Positions 9,923-17,878 of a stretch of DNA of 64,000 nucleotides are shown piece after piece; the stretch's first letter is position 1; each line of letters starts with the position of its first letter. Below the pieces are notes generated by a model. The model was not told where the DNA came from and did no database searches. It worked only from the letters and a program-made list of their open reading frames with translations. The translations under genes were made by a program, and so were the position numbers. Location of the stretch: the NCBI RefSeq assembly GCF_018524365.1, contig NZ_JAEKFT010000023.1:1-64000 (forward strand). The letters are read 5' to 3'. The DNA is from Denitromonas iodatirespirans (GTDB lineage: Bacteria; Pseudomonadota; Gammaproteobacteria; Burkholderiales; Rhodocyclaceae).

Positions 9923-10169
9923 CTGAGGGGCAAAGCCCCGACTCAGCGTGCCAAGGGCACGCTCTGTCTTGCGCCGTTCAGGCGCCCCGGTTGCGCTTGC
10001 CGCATCCGGCCGTCTCCCCCGAGACACGGTCGCAAGACGGTGTCTCCTCGACCAAGGCCACGCCGACCAGGACAAGGGATCAGAAGGGCCGCGCAGCGGT
10101 CCCGAAGCGCAGCGTAGGGATGAGCGAATAGCGAAACCCTGGCAGAGCCCGGTGCCGGCTATGCCGGCA
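9923..10169. repeat. cluster of consecutive hairpins in gene-free DNA
   Basis: Successive stems: CTGAGGGGC/GCCC..CTCAG (9923-9946), CGTGCC-AAG-GGCACG (9947-9961), GAGACAC..GTGTCTC (10021-10046), GGGCCGC..GCGGTCCC (10086-10103) and TGCCGGC-TAT-GCCGGCA (10153-10169). Together with the inverted repeat at 9699-9845 this fills most of the 723-bp gap between the operon starting at 9656 and parB. No credible coding sequence was found in the gap. Confidence 0.6.
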
Positions 10170-10189
10170 TGGCCCACACGCCACGAGCC

Positions 10190-10214
10190 AAAAAAATCCC
10201 CGCACCAGGCGGGG
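10190..10214 (-). terminator. intrinsic terminator of the parAB operon
   Basis: Read on the minus strand: CCCCGC..GCGGGG stem, then A and a run of seven T. It is 165 bp past the parB stop and separates parAB from the hairpin-rich region. Confidence 0.85.
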
Positions 10215-10337
10215 AGACATCAGATCAGGAAAAGCATCACCAGGACAACACTCAGAACTGGCGAACATCAACAACCGTCGATCACGGATAAACGAGAACA
10301 GAACAACTCAACGCCCGAGTAAACAAAGACCACCGGA

Positions 10338-10353
10338 TTTCGACATGTCGAAA
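10338..10353. promoter_or_regulatory. palindromic site 1, TTTCGACATGTCGAAA (probable ParB/parS site)
   Basis: 16-bp perfect palindrome, extended to 20 bp here (GATTTCGACATGTCGAAATC, 10336-10355). It lies 26 bp downstream of the parB stop. Identical 16-bp cores occur at 12214-12229 and 14787-14802. Position around parB and parA suggests the centromere/operator of the ParB protein encoded here (inference). Confidence 0.75.
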
Positions 10354-10379
10354 TCTTTCGTATCGCTCAGAACGACGTT

Positions 10380-11345
10380 TCATTCCTCATCCTGACCCAA
10401 TCGAAGCCCCGCCCAGACCTTTTCAAGACCTCGGGAAAGCTTGTCGATATCCGCCGTTTTGAGGTGAGCGCTCAAAACCTCATCTTGGGAAAGCACCTTA
10501 AGCTTGTCGAACGAACTCATGATCCCGCGAAGCGTCTCGGAAGCCTTGGCATAAGCAGACGACTTGGTAGAAGAATCACCCGCGCGTGGCTGGCCAGGAA
10601 CGCGTTTGGCAACACCACCGCCCTTCCCTGCCCCGCTCACGCCAACCACGCCCTGGCCGCTTTCCACCTCAGACGCACCGCTGACGGAAGCACCAGGAGT
10701 GCGAGAAGCGCGCAACTGATTGAAGTGATCAGTAACAGCCGCACGGCTCAAATCGAGACCGTCACTCAAATAGGCATCCACCTCTTCCGGAAACTCTGTC
10801 GAGAGCTTGGCCAAGACGTACAACGTCTTGGCACCAACCTTGGCCTCGCGCGCCAGCGCCTGGATGCTCGCAGGCGCATCGACCAAGGCCAGGTGTTCCG
10901 AAATATAGGAATTCTTCTGACCCAGATTCGCCGCGATATCGCCCTTCCGCTCTCCCGCCGTAACTCGCTGACGGATGAACAGGCCAATCTCCATCGGGGT
11001 CAACGAATCACGATGGATGTTCTCGATCATCTGATCGTAGCTATCATGCGTCGCGTCGATGAAGCCAGGGATCGAGAGCTTTCCACACAAAAGAGAAGCC
11101 CGATAACGGCGAGCGCCATGGTTGATTACATAGAAACCATCCGCGTTCGCCGGTTTAACTGAGATGGGCGACTTAACCCCGCGAACTTTGATGGACTCAG
11201 CAAGCGCCTCAAGCGCGGCTTCATCAAACCGTTTCCGCGGTTGATCGGGGTCTTCGATCACCTTGTCCAATGGCAACTGAAGAGGTTCGCCCTTCTCCTC
11301 GGAGGATTCATTCCGCAGGTCATCCAGCCCAGTGAGATTCAACAT
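10380..11345 (-). CDS. parB: ParB/KorB-like partition and regulatory protein
   Basis: 321 residues. ParB/Spo0J N-domain (about 22-120) with the GARRYRAS arginine patch (77-84) that in the family binds CTP, then ENIHRDSLTPME (108-119). A helix-turn-helix follows at about 131-155 (GDIAANLGQKNSYISEHLAL). A Gly/Ser-rich linker (215-260) leads to a helical C-terminal dimer region. It probably binds the TTTCGACATGTCGAAA palindromes and, like KorB of IncP plasmids, may also repress backbone promoters. Start codon overlaps the parA stop by 1 bp. Confidence 0.92.
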   Translation of the reverse strand: MLNLTGLDDLRNESSEEKGEPLQLPLDKVIEDPDQPRKRFDEAALEALAESIKVRGVKSPISVKPANADGFYVINHGARRYRASLLCGKLSIPGFIDATHDSYDQMIENIHRDSLTPMEIGLFIRQRVTAGERKGDIAANLGQKNSYISEHLALVDAPASIQALAREAKVGAKTLYVLAKLSTEFPEEVDAYLSDGLDLSRAAVTDHFNQLRASRTPGASVSGASEVESGQGVVGVSGAGKGGGVAKRVPGQPRAGDSSTKSSAYAKASETLRGIMSSFDKLKVLSQDEVLSAHLKTADIDKLSRGLEKVWAGLRLGQDEE

Positions 11346-12094
11346 TACGCCACCCCCATACGTACACGGATAAGGTCGAACGCCTTTTCCATTTCGCGTG
11401 CAGCCAAGCGCGCGCTGCTCTTCTGGATCATCCAGATGGATTCCGCTGTCGATGCAGCATCGCGAAACGCAGTGCGCTTGGATATCTTGGCTGGCAGCAC
11501 GTAATCCTTGTAGTGAAGAAGAAGTTGTTTAAGGTCATCGCGCTGACTTGGCGCAACCGCATCAAACAAATTTGGAAGCAGCCCGAGGTTCACCAATGTG
11601 GTGTTGAACTGCTGAACCTTCTTTATGCGCTTCAGCATGTTGATGGACACATCCATGCTGTACGAATCCACGATCGCCGGTACCACGATGTAGTTCGCCG
11701 TGAACAGAAAGGCGTTGGCGGCCTTGCTGTTTGAACCCGGGGTATCCACCACAGCAACATCAAACGCGTCATTCACCGAGCGCAGATGTGTACTCAGCGC
11801 ATCAACCAGCCCCTTGTCATCGGGATCACGTTCAATAACGGACAGCGCACCAGGCGCAAGCGCACAGATCGAGCCCGGTTCGCACTGGAGACTGACCGCC
11901 TTGCTGGAGAACAAATCCGCCACGCGAACTTCTTGATTGAGATGCGAGACCAAGCTACTGGAGCTGTTCGCTTGTTGGTCCGCATCTAGAAAAAGCACGC
12001 GAAGCCCGCGATTGGCAAAGTAGTGAGCCATGTTGTAGGCAAGGATTGATTTGCCAACACCGCCCTTCTGGTTGGAAAAAACCAAGGTTTTCAT
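11345..12094 (-). CDS. parA: ParA/IncC-like partition ATPase
   Basis: 249 residues with the deviant Walker A motif KGGVGKS (10-16, Lys15 plus signature Lys10), DADQQANSS (38-46) and VVDTPGSNSKAANA (Walker B region, about 114-127). No N-terminal DNA-binding extension, so it is a short ParA of the IncC2/type Ib size. Works with ParB to segregate the plasmid on the nucleoid. Co-transcribed with parB on the minus strand; a palindromic site lies 120 bp upstream of the start. Confidence 0.93.
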   Translation of the reverse strand: MKTLVFSNQKGGVGKSILAYNMAHYFANRGLRVLFLDADQQANSSSSLVSHLNQEVRVADLFSSKAVSLQCEPGSICALAPGALSVIERDPDDKGLVDALSTHLRSVNDAFDVAVVDTPGSNSKAANAFLFTANYIVVPAIVDSYSMDVSINMLKRIKKVQQFNTTLVNLGLLPNLFDAVAPSQRDDLKQLLLHYKDYVLPAKISKRTAFRDAASTAESIWMIQKSSARLAAREMEKAFDLIRVRMGVA

Positions 12095-12213
12095 GAAAGC
12101 TGAACTCCAGTACGAATTGAGCTGACGACGCGAGAAGATCTCGCATACAAGGCTTGCACAATACCACCGACAAGGGTTTCATTGCACCGGTAGCGGCAGA
12201 AACCAGCAAAATA

Positions 12214-12229
12214 TTTCGACATGTCGAAA
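12214..12229. promoter_or_regulatory. palindromic site 2, TTTCGACATGTCGAAA
   Basis: Second exact copy of the 16-bp palindrome, between the stop of the large ParB-like gene and the parA start, placed where it could regulate parAB. Confidence 0.75.
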
Positions 12230-12239
12230 TCTCCATTCA

Positions 12240-12265
12240 GGCGGCACGGACTGATCCGTGCCGCC
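12240..12265. terminator. strong hairpin between the ParB-like gene and parA
   Basis: GGCGGCACGGA-CTGA-TCCGTGCCGCC, 11-bp perfect arms, 9 bp after the stop of the gene at 12274. It lacks a T-run, so it may be a processing or partial termination signal. Confidence 0.5.
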
Positions 12266-12273
12266 ATTTGGTC

Positions 12274-14178
12274 TTACGCCACGCGCATCAATTCAGGAAC
12301 CCAACGAGTGCCCACAAGCAACGTCTCGGCTTGATGTGTCAACTCACCCTTCTTGAGCAAGGCCAAAGATGTTGTCTCCGATTCGCCAACCACGCCTGCT
12401 TCGCACAAAACCGAAACGGTTCGATGTTTCGGCACTGAACTGAAGTACCCGTCCGCCGTCGGCTTCCACCAATCGGCCATATCAATGCCGAGAGCAGATA
12501 AAAGGGTCGGGATGGCTTCAGGGACCGCTGCATCCGTACTCTGGATGCCATCAAACGAGGCGGCGACGCATAGTGCCAGGAGGGAAAGAAGGGAGTCTTG
12601 ATCCTGTTCCAGCATCCAATTCAGTAGCGGGCCTTCAACGCTCGAAATCCGAGCGCGCCACTCATCGAATGCATCGCTGTAAAGTTTGCTCGCCGGGGCC
12701 TCATCTCGACCATCCGACAGATGACTGGAGATATGGTTGGTCATGCTTACGCGACTGTCACGGAAGGGCTCATATCGGCTGAACAGCTGCCCAGCCAGTA
12801 TGCTTGTCACCGTCGCAAGCGCTACCAAGGGCTGATTCGCCAGATGGCCGGCGATCGCGATGCTGCGATGAGCCGATAGATCGCGACAAAGCCGCTCACT
12901 GTGAATCGGTTTTGCCTTTTTATCGGCAGAATCGCCTGCGGCGCCGATTCCCGTTTGCGTTTTGATACGTTCAGCATCTGCCTTGCGCAACACATTTCGT
13001 GTCACTCGAAGCGCGCCATCATTGCCGACAAACACCACAGCACCCGTCAGTTCGGATGAATCCGGGTGCGGCACTTGTAAAGAAGAGAGGAGGGCGTCTA
13101 GCGCAGCTTCTTTCTCATCCTGCTCGGTGTAAAGCGCGCTGACTTCATCCTCTTCGAGCTGTTCATCCGATTCATCGGCACACAGCGATGCATGGATCTC
13201 ATCAAGGCGCTGACGGAGTTGCTCCATTTGGCCCTGCTCATCCGCGCTAGCGTTCCGGCTAACCGACGGCGCGCACGGGAACAGGGATGACACTTCATAC
13301 GGCGCTTCATCCACAACAATCTCCACCCAATTCACGCCATCATCACCATCGATTGTCGCAGCCTCGGGAGCGAGGCGATCCAGGACCATCTGACGGAGTA
13401 GGGCGGCATCGCGGAATGTGACAGCACCATCAAACAAATCACAATCAACTGCGCCGCCGGCCGATTGGTACGCTTCCAGCCCAACGAAGCTTGCGAAACG
13501 ACTCGAACCCGAGATCCCATCACCGCGAGCAATCGATCGAATAGAGTGAGCGTTCCGGTTGTAAGCGGGGAGAGAGTTCCACAGGTCAAGTTGTGCTTTA
13601 TGACCATCGACCGCGGTCAGCGCCATCAAGAGCTCAAGAGAGATTTCGTTATTTCGCAGCATGTCGATGAATGCCGGCGCGACCTGAGCTAGCTTCAAAC
13701 GCCGCCGCACAACATCTGGCGTCACGCCAAACGCCGCCGCAACCTCTTCAATCGACCTCTTTTCATCAACCACCATTCGGTGAAAGGCTTCAAACTCGTC
13801 CGCCGGGTGAATGGCGGTGCGAGTGTTCTCCTGCGTACTCATCGCGAGCGCATCGCTTTCACTGATGAACATGACAGGGACTTCATACTCGCCCCAGGCA
13901 GCACCATCCCTGGCCGCCAGCAACTCGAGCGCCAAACGTCGCGTTTCCCCGGCTGCAACGCCAAAAGTGCCGGTCTGCTTTCGACCCTCCCTGATGGGAT
14001 GAACAACAAGGTTCTGAATGATCCCGTTGGCCGCAGCAATCAGGGCGGCCATTTCGCGAATGCTTTCCTCGGTACGAGGTTGCTTCCGCATGTTGTACCT
14101 GGACGGCACAAGTGATTTGAGCGTCAGCGTTCCGTGCTGATTTGTCTGCCCGGAGAGTTTGACATTAGCCTTTGTCAT
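12274..14178 (-). CDS. large ParB-domain protein
   Basis: 634 residues. A ParB/Srx-type N-domain (about 15-120) contains VAAGETRRLALELL, the ParB motif equivalent to GxRRxxA, and STQENTRTAIHPADEFEAF. An HTH follows at about 147-172 (EVAAAFGVTPDVVRRRLKLAQV). The 400-residue C-terminal part is unlike KorB/Spo0J and contains an acidic coiled-coil stretch (about 315-370). Related long ParB-like proteins accompany ssb genes on several plasmids and ICEs; precise function is unknown. A separate true parB lies downstream, so this is unlikely to be the partition adaptor. Confidence 0.8.
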   Translation of the reverse strand: MTKANVKLSGQTNQHGTLTLKSLVPSRYNMRKQPRTEESIREMAALIAAANGIIQNLVVHPIREGRKQTGTFGVAAGETRRLALELLAARDGAAWGEYEVPVMFISESDALAMSTQENTRTAIHPADEFEAFHRMVVDEKRSIEEVAAAFGVTPDVVRRRLKLAQVAPAFIDMLRNNEISLELLMALTAVDGHKAQLDLWNSLPAYNRNAHSIRSIARGDGISGSSRFASFVGLEAYQSAGGAVDCDLFDGAVTFRDAALLRQMVLDRLAPEAATIDGDDGVNWVEIVVDEAPYEVSSLFPCAPSVSRNASADEQGQMEQLRQRLDEIHASLCADESDEQLEEDEVSALYTEQDEKEAALDALLSSLQVPHPDSSELTGAVVFVGNDGALRVTRNVLRKADAERIKTQTGIGAAGDSADKKAKPIHSERLCRDLSAHRSIAIAGHLANQPLVALATVTSILAGQLFSRYEPFRDSRVSMTNHISSHLSDGRDEAPASKLYSDAFDEWRARISSVEGPLLNWMLEQDQDSLLSLLALCVAASFDGIQSTDAAVPEAIPTLLSALGIDMADWWKPTADGYFSSVPKHRTVSVLCEAGVVGESETTSLALLKKGELTHQAETLLVGTRWVPELMRVA

Positions 14179-14292
14179 GATGATTCCTTGAGTTAATGAT
14201 GGTCATTGAATGGGTGGCTTGTGCCACCTCTGATTTGGTCAGCGGTTGAACCTCAATCGCTGCCAACGGGTAGGCGCAGGAGCGCCAAATTC

Positions 14293-14715
14293 TCAGCTCG
14301 ACTCGGCTGCGCAGTAGTCAGCAACCCACGCGTCGTGTGCAACTTGTTCCGCCTTGTCATCTACTTCCGCGTCTGTTTCGTCGTGCAACAGGGCAGGGGA
14401 GGGCGACAGGTAGTCAATGGCCTTGACCTTTAGCGTGATGCCACCTCGACTCTGTTCGGGATCAAACCAGCTCTCAATGACACCCCTGACAGAAACAATC
14501 TTGCCCTTGGCTAGATAGGTAGCGTCCGCTTCCGCCTGCGTTCCCAGCGAAACAAGAGGGATAAAGTCAGTACGCTTTTGAAACGTGCCGCTCGAATCCC
14601 TGTAGCCACCTGCACAAGCGACGGTATAGAGCGCCACGACACGACCATCCTTGCGGATAACGTGTGGCGCACGAACCACCCGGCCTGAAACAAAGAATCC
14701 ACTCGATCCGCTCAT
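14293..14715 (-). CDS. ssb: single-stranded DNA-binding protein (SSB family)
   Basis: 140 residues with an OB-fold pattern: FFVSGRVVRAPHVIRKDGRVVALYTVACAGG, then KRTDFIPLVSLGTQAEADATYLAKGKIVSVRGVIESW (each quoted piecewise from residues 7-37 and 47-82). The acidic tail (LLHDETDAEVDD) is present, but the classic DDIPF tip is absent. Probably coats ssDNA after conjugative entry or during replication. An excellent promoter, TTGTAA-17-TATAAT, lies inside a large palindrome directly upstream. Confidence 0.82.
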   Translation of the reverse strand: MSGSSGFFVSGRVVRAPHVIRKDGRVVALYTVACAGGYRDSSGTFQKRTDFIPLVSLGTQAEADATYLAKGKIVSVRGVIESWFDPEQSRGGITLKVKAIDYLSPSPALLHDETDAEVDDKAEQVAHDAWVADYCAAESS

Positions 14716-14741
14716 GAGGCACCTCGCTTTATGATGTAGAC

Positions 14742-14770
14742 ATTATAATGACCTAGGGGTTGTATTACAA
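14742..14770 (-). promoter_or_regulatory. ssb promoter inside an operator palindrome
   Basis: On the minus strand: -35 TTGTAA (14770-14765), 17-bp spacer, -10 TATAAT (14747-14742), giving a leader of about 20 nt before the ssb ATG. The whole promoter is covered by the 43-bp palindrome, so binding there should shut it off. Confidence 0.75.
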
Positions 14771-14786
14771 CCCCTAGGTCATTATA
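14744..14786. repeat. 43-bp perfect palindrome, probable operator
   Basis: Two 21-bp arms with a single central T at 14765. Its core GGGGTTGTATTACAACCCC (14756-14774) recurs as GGGTTGTATTACAACCC at 17879-17895. It abuts palindromic site 3 without a gap. The ssb -35 and -10 lie within it. Confidence 0.85.
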
Positions 14787-14802
14787 TTTCGACATGTCGA
14801 AA
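14787..14802. promoter_or_regulatory. palindromic site 3, TTTCGACATGTCGAAA
   Basis: Third exact copy of the 16-bp palindrome, joined directly to the 43-bp palindrome upstream of ssb. Suggests dual control of the ssb promoter by two regulators. Confidence 0.75.
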
Positions 14803-14874
14803 AATCACTGCCGGTAGCTTGGTTCTGATCCTTCTAACAAGCGCCAGTCGATCCCAAACCCATGGTGTTTCGAC

Positions 14875-15213
14875 CTATTCCACGACCTGGTCGGTATCAG
14901 CCAAACCTATCCTTGTTGAGTTTGTTCGACGCACGATCTGTTTGTCTTGAAACCATGGCAGCAACCCGGATGAGTCAGGCACTGCATTCCATGACCGGAC
15001 AAACGCAATCAAAGCATCTCTCTTATCACGATCGCTGTAGATGATATTCAGCAGGAGCAGGGTAGAGCGAGGAATCGGCCGGCCGGATTCATATCGAGAA
15101 GCGGCACACTGAGTTACGCCGACTCGTTGCCAAAATGTGGACTGGTTCTCTTTAAGACGATGGCGCAAAGCGACGATTGTCGAAATTTTGGAGTAGGGCA
15201 GTTGTGGCTTCAT
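14875..15213 (-). CDS. XRE/helix-turn-helix-type regulator
   Basis: 112 residues from ATG at complement 15211-15213 (GAGGA five bases upstream; five codons shorter than the longest reading). The HTH-like segment is NQSTFWQRVGVTQCAASRYESGRPIP (residues 23-48). The pattern N-Q-S-x-[FY]-W-x-R-x-G-V-[TS]-Q-x-x-x-S-R-x-E-[SN]-G-R-P recurs in the protein at 45303-45617, so the two are paralogues. Probably a plasmid transcription regulator. It lies between the ssb control region and the origin. Confidence 0.75.
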   Translation of the reverse strand: MKPQLPYSKISTIVALRHRLKENQSTFWQRVGVTQCAASRYESGRPIPRSTLLLLNIIYSDRDKRDALIAFVRSWNAVPDSSGLLPWFQDKQIVRRTNSTRIGLADTDQVVE

Positions 15214-15938
15214 GGCGATCCTCGGCAAGTCATACGGAATACGCGAAAATCATATTCTAGCGGCGAACTAGCAGCCATCACCTTTACATGCGCTAACACG
15301 ACATGCACTTTTGTTGAAACGCGTCTTTGGAAGCCACAGAAAGTTGTCAGCGACCGCAATTTCGCCAACTTTGACGCCACACCACGAGAGTGGCCTGAGA
15401 CGCCAGCAAGGCTGGCGTTCGAATCGATCAGCTAAATAGCGATGAACCGGGCCAGTTAGGCAAGGCATGCTTTTGATCCTGGTCCAGAAGTCCCGGTGGT
15501 TGAGCCGAGAAAATTGCAACTCCCTTCTTCTTGTAAGCGTATTTGGTGGTTGGTGATTTAGGAGCGTTTGAATCGAGGTGCGCACACGCACCGGGTTGAG
15601 CGGTGGAATTGACCGAAGGTCGATTTCGCCGCGATTTATCCCGGTCTTGCGCCCGTAGGGTTGCGCGTAGCGCAAATGGGGCCTGATCGAAGATCTGGCC
15701 CCATCGCTTAGACCTCGAACTGCACTTTGGTTGTGCCGAGCTGTTGTGGATAGTGTTAGCGCTGATTGAGGCTTGATACGGAGGCGTTTTTTCTCCGAGT
15801 CGAAGACTCGTCAATTATGGGGCGCCGGGTGGGAGCGCGTAGCGCGGGCGTAGCGTAGCGGAGGAGCCGGCGGGGCGTAGCCCCTGGAGGCGGTGGCGTT
15901 AAAACGTTATAAGAAACAAAGTTAAACGCGCGCGCGTG
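15214..15938. other. 725-bp region without convincing genes, left of the iterons
   Basis: Two overlapping minus-strand readings (15268-15675 and 15428-15814) have no ribosome sites or recognisable domains and poor codon character. At 15829-15890 short GTAG-looped hairpins occur (GCGC-GTA-GCGC; GGGGC-GTA-GCCCC). The right end (15899-15945) is AT-richer and then contains CGCGCGCGCG; it may be the melting region of the origin. Confidence 0.5.
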
Positions 15939-15985
15939 TTAAGCATTTTGAAACCCAGTGTTCACAAGGGTTTGCGGCCGATTGA

Positions 15986-16328
15986 TATCCGTGATCGCCG
16001 GTAACGTGCATCCATGATCGACGGTGAAAAACATCCGTGATCGACGGCGTTTACATCCGCGTTCGACAAAAGCTGTGGATAAGTGGTCGGAACATCCGTG
16101 TCCGACGGTGAAACATCCGCGATCGACGCGGCTACGTATGGGCTTACTGGAAGTTCGAAAACGGGCTGAATACATGACGCTTGCCTGAAAACCCCCAAGA
16201 TATAGGGTTTTTGGGATGATTCGCCTACCGGTGAACATCCGCGTTCGACGGCGATAATGTCCGTGTTCGACGGTACGGCATCCGCGTTCGACAATAGCGT
16301 CATTTCTTCAATCATCCGTGTTCGACGG
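15986..16328. repeat. iteron array of the replication origin (oriV)
   Basis: Ten copies of a 16-bp repeat with consensus CATCCGYGWTCGACGG, all in the same orientation, starting at 15986 (degenerate), 16009, 16032, 16054, 16093, 16114, 16236, 16258, 16279 and 16313. Spacing is about 22-23 bp in the tight groups, near two helical turns. The last copy lies inside the 3' end of repA and encodes its final residues. Such arrays bind the Rep protein and set copy number. Confidence 0.92.
16074..16082 (-). promoter_or_regulatory. DnaA box in oriV
   Basis: TGTGGATAA on the plus strand, i.e. TTATCCACA on the minus strand, an exact match to the E. coli DnaA box consensus, located in the middle of the iterons. 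Confidence 0.88.
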
Positions 16329-17387
16329 TGAATTTTGCCGACTGGTCTTCCATTTCTTCGAGCGTTTAGCGAGGCGGGCACGCCATTCTTTGGTGTTATC
16401 CGGCCGTTCCAGACACTGGAACCAGCCACTTGTATTGTTGGCTATCAATGACTTGGCCAGCTTTGCGCTATCGCGCGAGTAGAACACCACATCATCAGGA
16501 TTCGCTTGAGGGTCAAGGGCAATACGGTACTGCGGGAGCTCATCCTTCTCGATGGCGGTGCGCAGCTCGTCTCGGAACTTGCTTCGTGATCGGGTTGTTC
16601 CTACTTTCTCCGCCAGCAAGTCAATGTTGATCTTCCAGATCGGCTGATCGCCGCAATGCTTCCTGGCCAGCTCGTACAAGCGACGGTCCAAAGGACGGCC
16701 GAGTTGGAAGTAGCCTCGATCAAGCGTCAGTACCTCGACATTGAGAAGGGCGTTGTAAAGCCACTCGGATAGGGTGATGGAGAAGCAATAGACCTTCTCG
16801 GCCTCACTTTCCTCGATCTTTCCTGTTTTCTCGTTCTTGTTCGTGATTGCCCTGGTCGCACCGGCAAGCACACGGTAGTTTTCGATCATCGCAAATCCGT
16901 CGGTCTGCGTAATCTTGTCAGCACCGGTCGGAATGTTTGTCTCGATCGTTGTTCCGCGGAGTCGGCGAAGCATGGAAATGATCCGCTCGAAACTACCACC
17001 GCCATCACCACGCTCAGTTCCAAGCAAGAAATCAATGGCGTTGATCTGGACTGTTCGGCTCACTGGCAAGCCGCGATTGCGTGCTTCGACAATCTGGCTG
17101 CCGGCATAGATCAACAGATCCTTGTCGAACACGGTTGCAGCGCCGACGGAAGCAGGGATGATCCGAACGACGCGATTGCCTCGCCTAAACTCGCGAACAT
17201 TGACGTCTTTGTTCTTGGCCAGCGTAAACAACGGGAATTCCATGCTGGCCAGGTCATCCTTGACTGGCCAGTTGGCGATCTCACACAAAAACAACTCCCC
17301 TTGTTCGGGCTCGGTACTGACCGGAAGCGCCGAAACGTCTACAGCGGGCCTGCGGCGACGGCTAGAGGTTGTGCTACTCTTGGGCAT
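16308..17387 (-). CDS. repA: RepA plasmid replication initiator (replication initiator protein A family)
   Basis: 359 residues. Recognisable blocks of the RPA-type initiator family: FPLFTLAKNKDVNVREFRRG, a conserved DLLIYAGSQIVEARNRG region, FERIISMLRRLRGTTIETNI, SITLSEWLYNALL and RPLDRRLYELARKHCG. It should bind the iterons that begin within its own 3' end and continue downstream to 15986. The C-terminus is basic (RLAKRSKKWKTSRQ) and the final residues SPSNTDD are encoded by an iteron. Confidence 0.92.
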   Translation of the reverse strand: MPKSSTTSSRRRRPAVDVSALPVSTEPEQGELFLCEIANWPVKDDLASMEFPLFTLAKNKDVNVREFRRGNRVVRIIPASVGAATVFDKDLLIYAGSQIVEARNRGLPVSRTVQINAIDFLLGTERGDGGGSFERIISMLRRLRGTTIETNIPTGADKITQTDGFAMIENYRVLAGATRAITNKNEKTGKIEESEAEKVYCFSITLSEWLYNALLNVEVLTLDRGYFQLGRPLDRRLYELARKHCGDQPIWKINIDLLAEKVGTTRSRSKFRDELRTAIEKDELPQYRIALDPQANPDDVVFYSRDSAKLAKSLIANNTSGWFQCLERPDNTKEWRARLAKRSKKWKTSRQNSPSNTDD

Positions 17388-17431
17388 TCATTGGCCTCGT
17401 TGTTTTCGACAGGGTGAATGATGGTCTTCAT

Positions 17432-17456
17432 GCCCGGCTCAGGCCGGGCATTTTTT
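17432..17456 (+). terminator. intrinsic terminator, plus-strand polarity
   Basis: GCCCGGC-TCAG-GCCGGGC followed by ATTTTTT. It lies between repA and the upstream KorA-like gene, both of which are on the minus strand, so it faces against them and would stop antisense transcription coming from the repA side. Confidence 0.7.
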
Positions 17457-17834
17457 ATTCTGAGGTAGCCGGCATAGCTGCCGGATCGCTTTGGATATTG
17501 CATCCGCGACTTGCAGCCTGTCATCAGGCGATAGACTGGCGATATGGCGAGACATGTACTCAAGCTCGATCGCGAGCTCACGCGGCGTCTGTACAGTCAC
17601 CGCGAACTCGGCAAGCTCGCCTTCAACGCCCAGGTCACGGTTCCAGAATAGCGCTTCAACATCACGCGCGACTACGCGCGCGCGCTGGGGTGATAAACCG
17701 GCTTCACGCGCCATTTCACTATAAGTTGCACCGTCAACAAAATGACGGCGGGCCGCGGACAGGCTTCCTATCGAGAAAGAAGAGTCGGCAGTCATGGACT
17801 CGAAGCCGGCAGGGGAGAGTCGTACTAATTTCAC
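17439..17834 (-). CDS. TrfB/KorA-like transcription regulator
   Basis: 131 residues. An HTH-like region at about 28-62 (ARRHFVDGATYSEMAREAGLSPQRARVVARDVEALFW, quoted as residues 28-64) resembles the TrfB/KorA DNA-binding domain of IncP plasmids. The remainder is helical. It is upstream of repA on the same strand. The operator-like palindrome at 17879-17895 lies 45 bp before its start and is repeated over the ssb promoter, making this protein a candidate ligand (inference). Start choice is uncertain; an internal ATG exists at codon 14. Confidence 0.7.
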   Translation of the reverse strand: MKLVRLSPAGFESMTADSSFSIGSLSAARRHFVDGATYSEMAREAGLSPQRARVVARDVEALFWNRDLGVEGELAEFAVTVQTPRELAIELEYMSRHIASLSPDDRLQVADAISKAIRQLCRLPQNKKCPA

Positions 17835-17878
17835 AGCGTTTATCCAATAACGATTGTGCGGCAGTATCGCATTTGTTG

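Noticed and set aside
15268..15814. Two overlapping minus-strand ORFs left of the origin
   Set aside because: No start signals, no domains and unusual composition; kept only as a gene-free region.
15986..16328. CRISPR array
   Set aside because: Repeats are 16 bp with short irregular gaps and a DnaA box beside a rep gene, i.e. iterons; no cas genes.
15962..16429. 155-residue minus-strand ORF over the iterons
   Set aside because: Its repeated SNADV/SNTD-type peptides are just translations of the iterons, and it overlaps repA in another frame.
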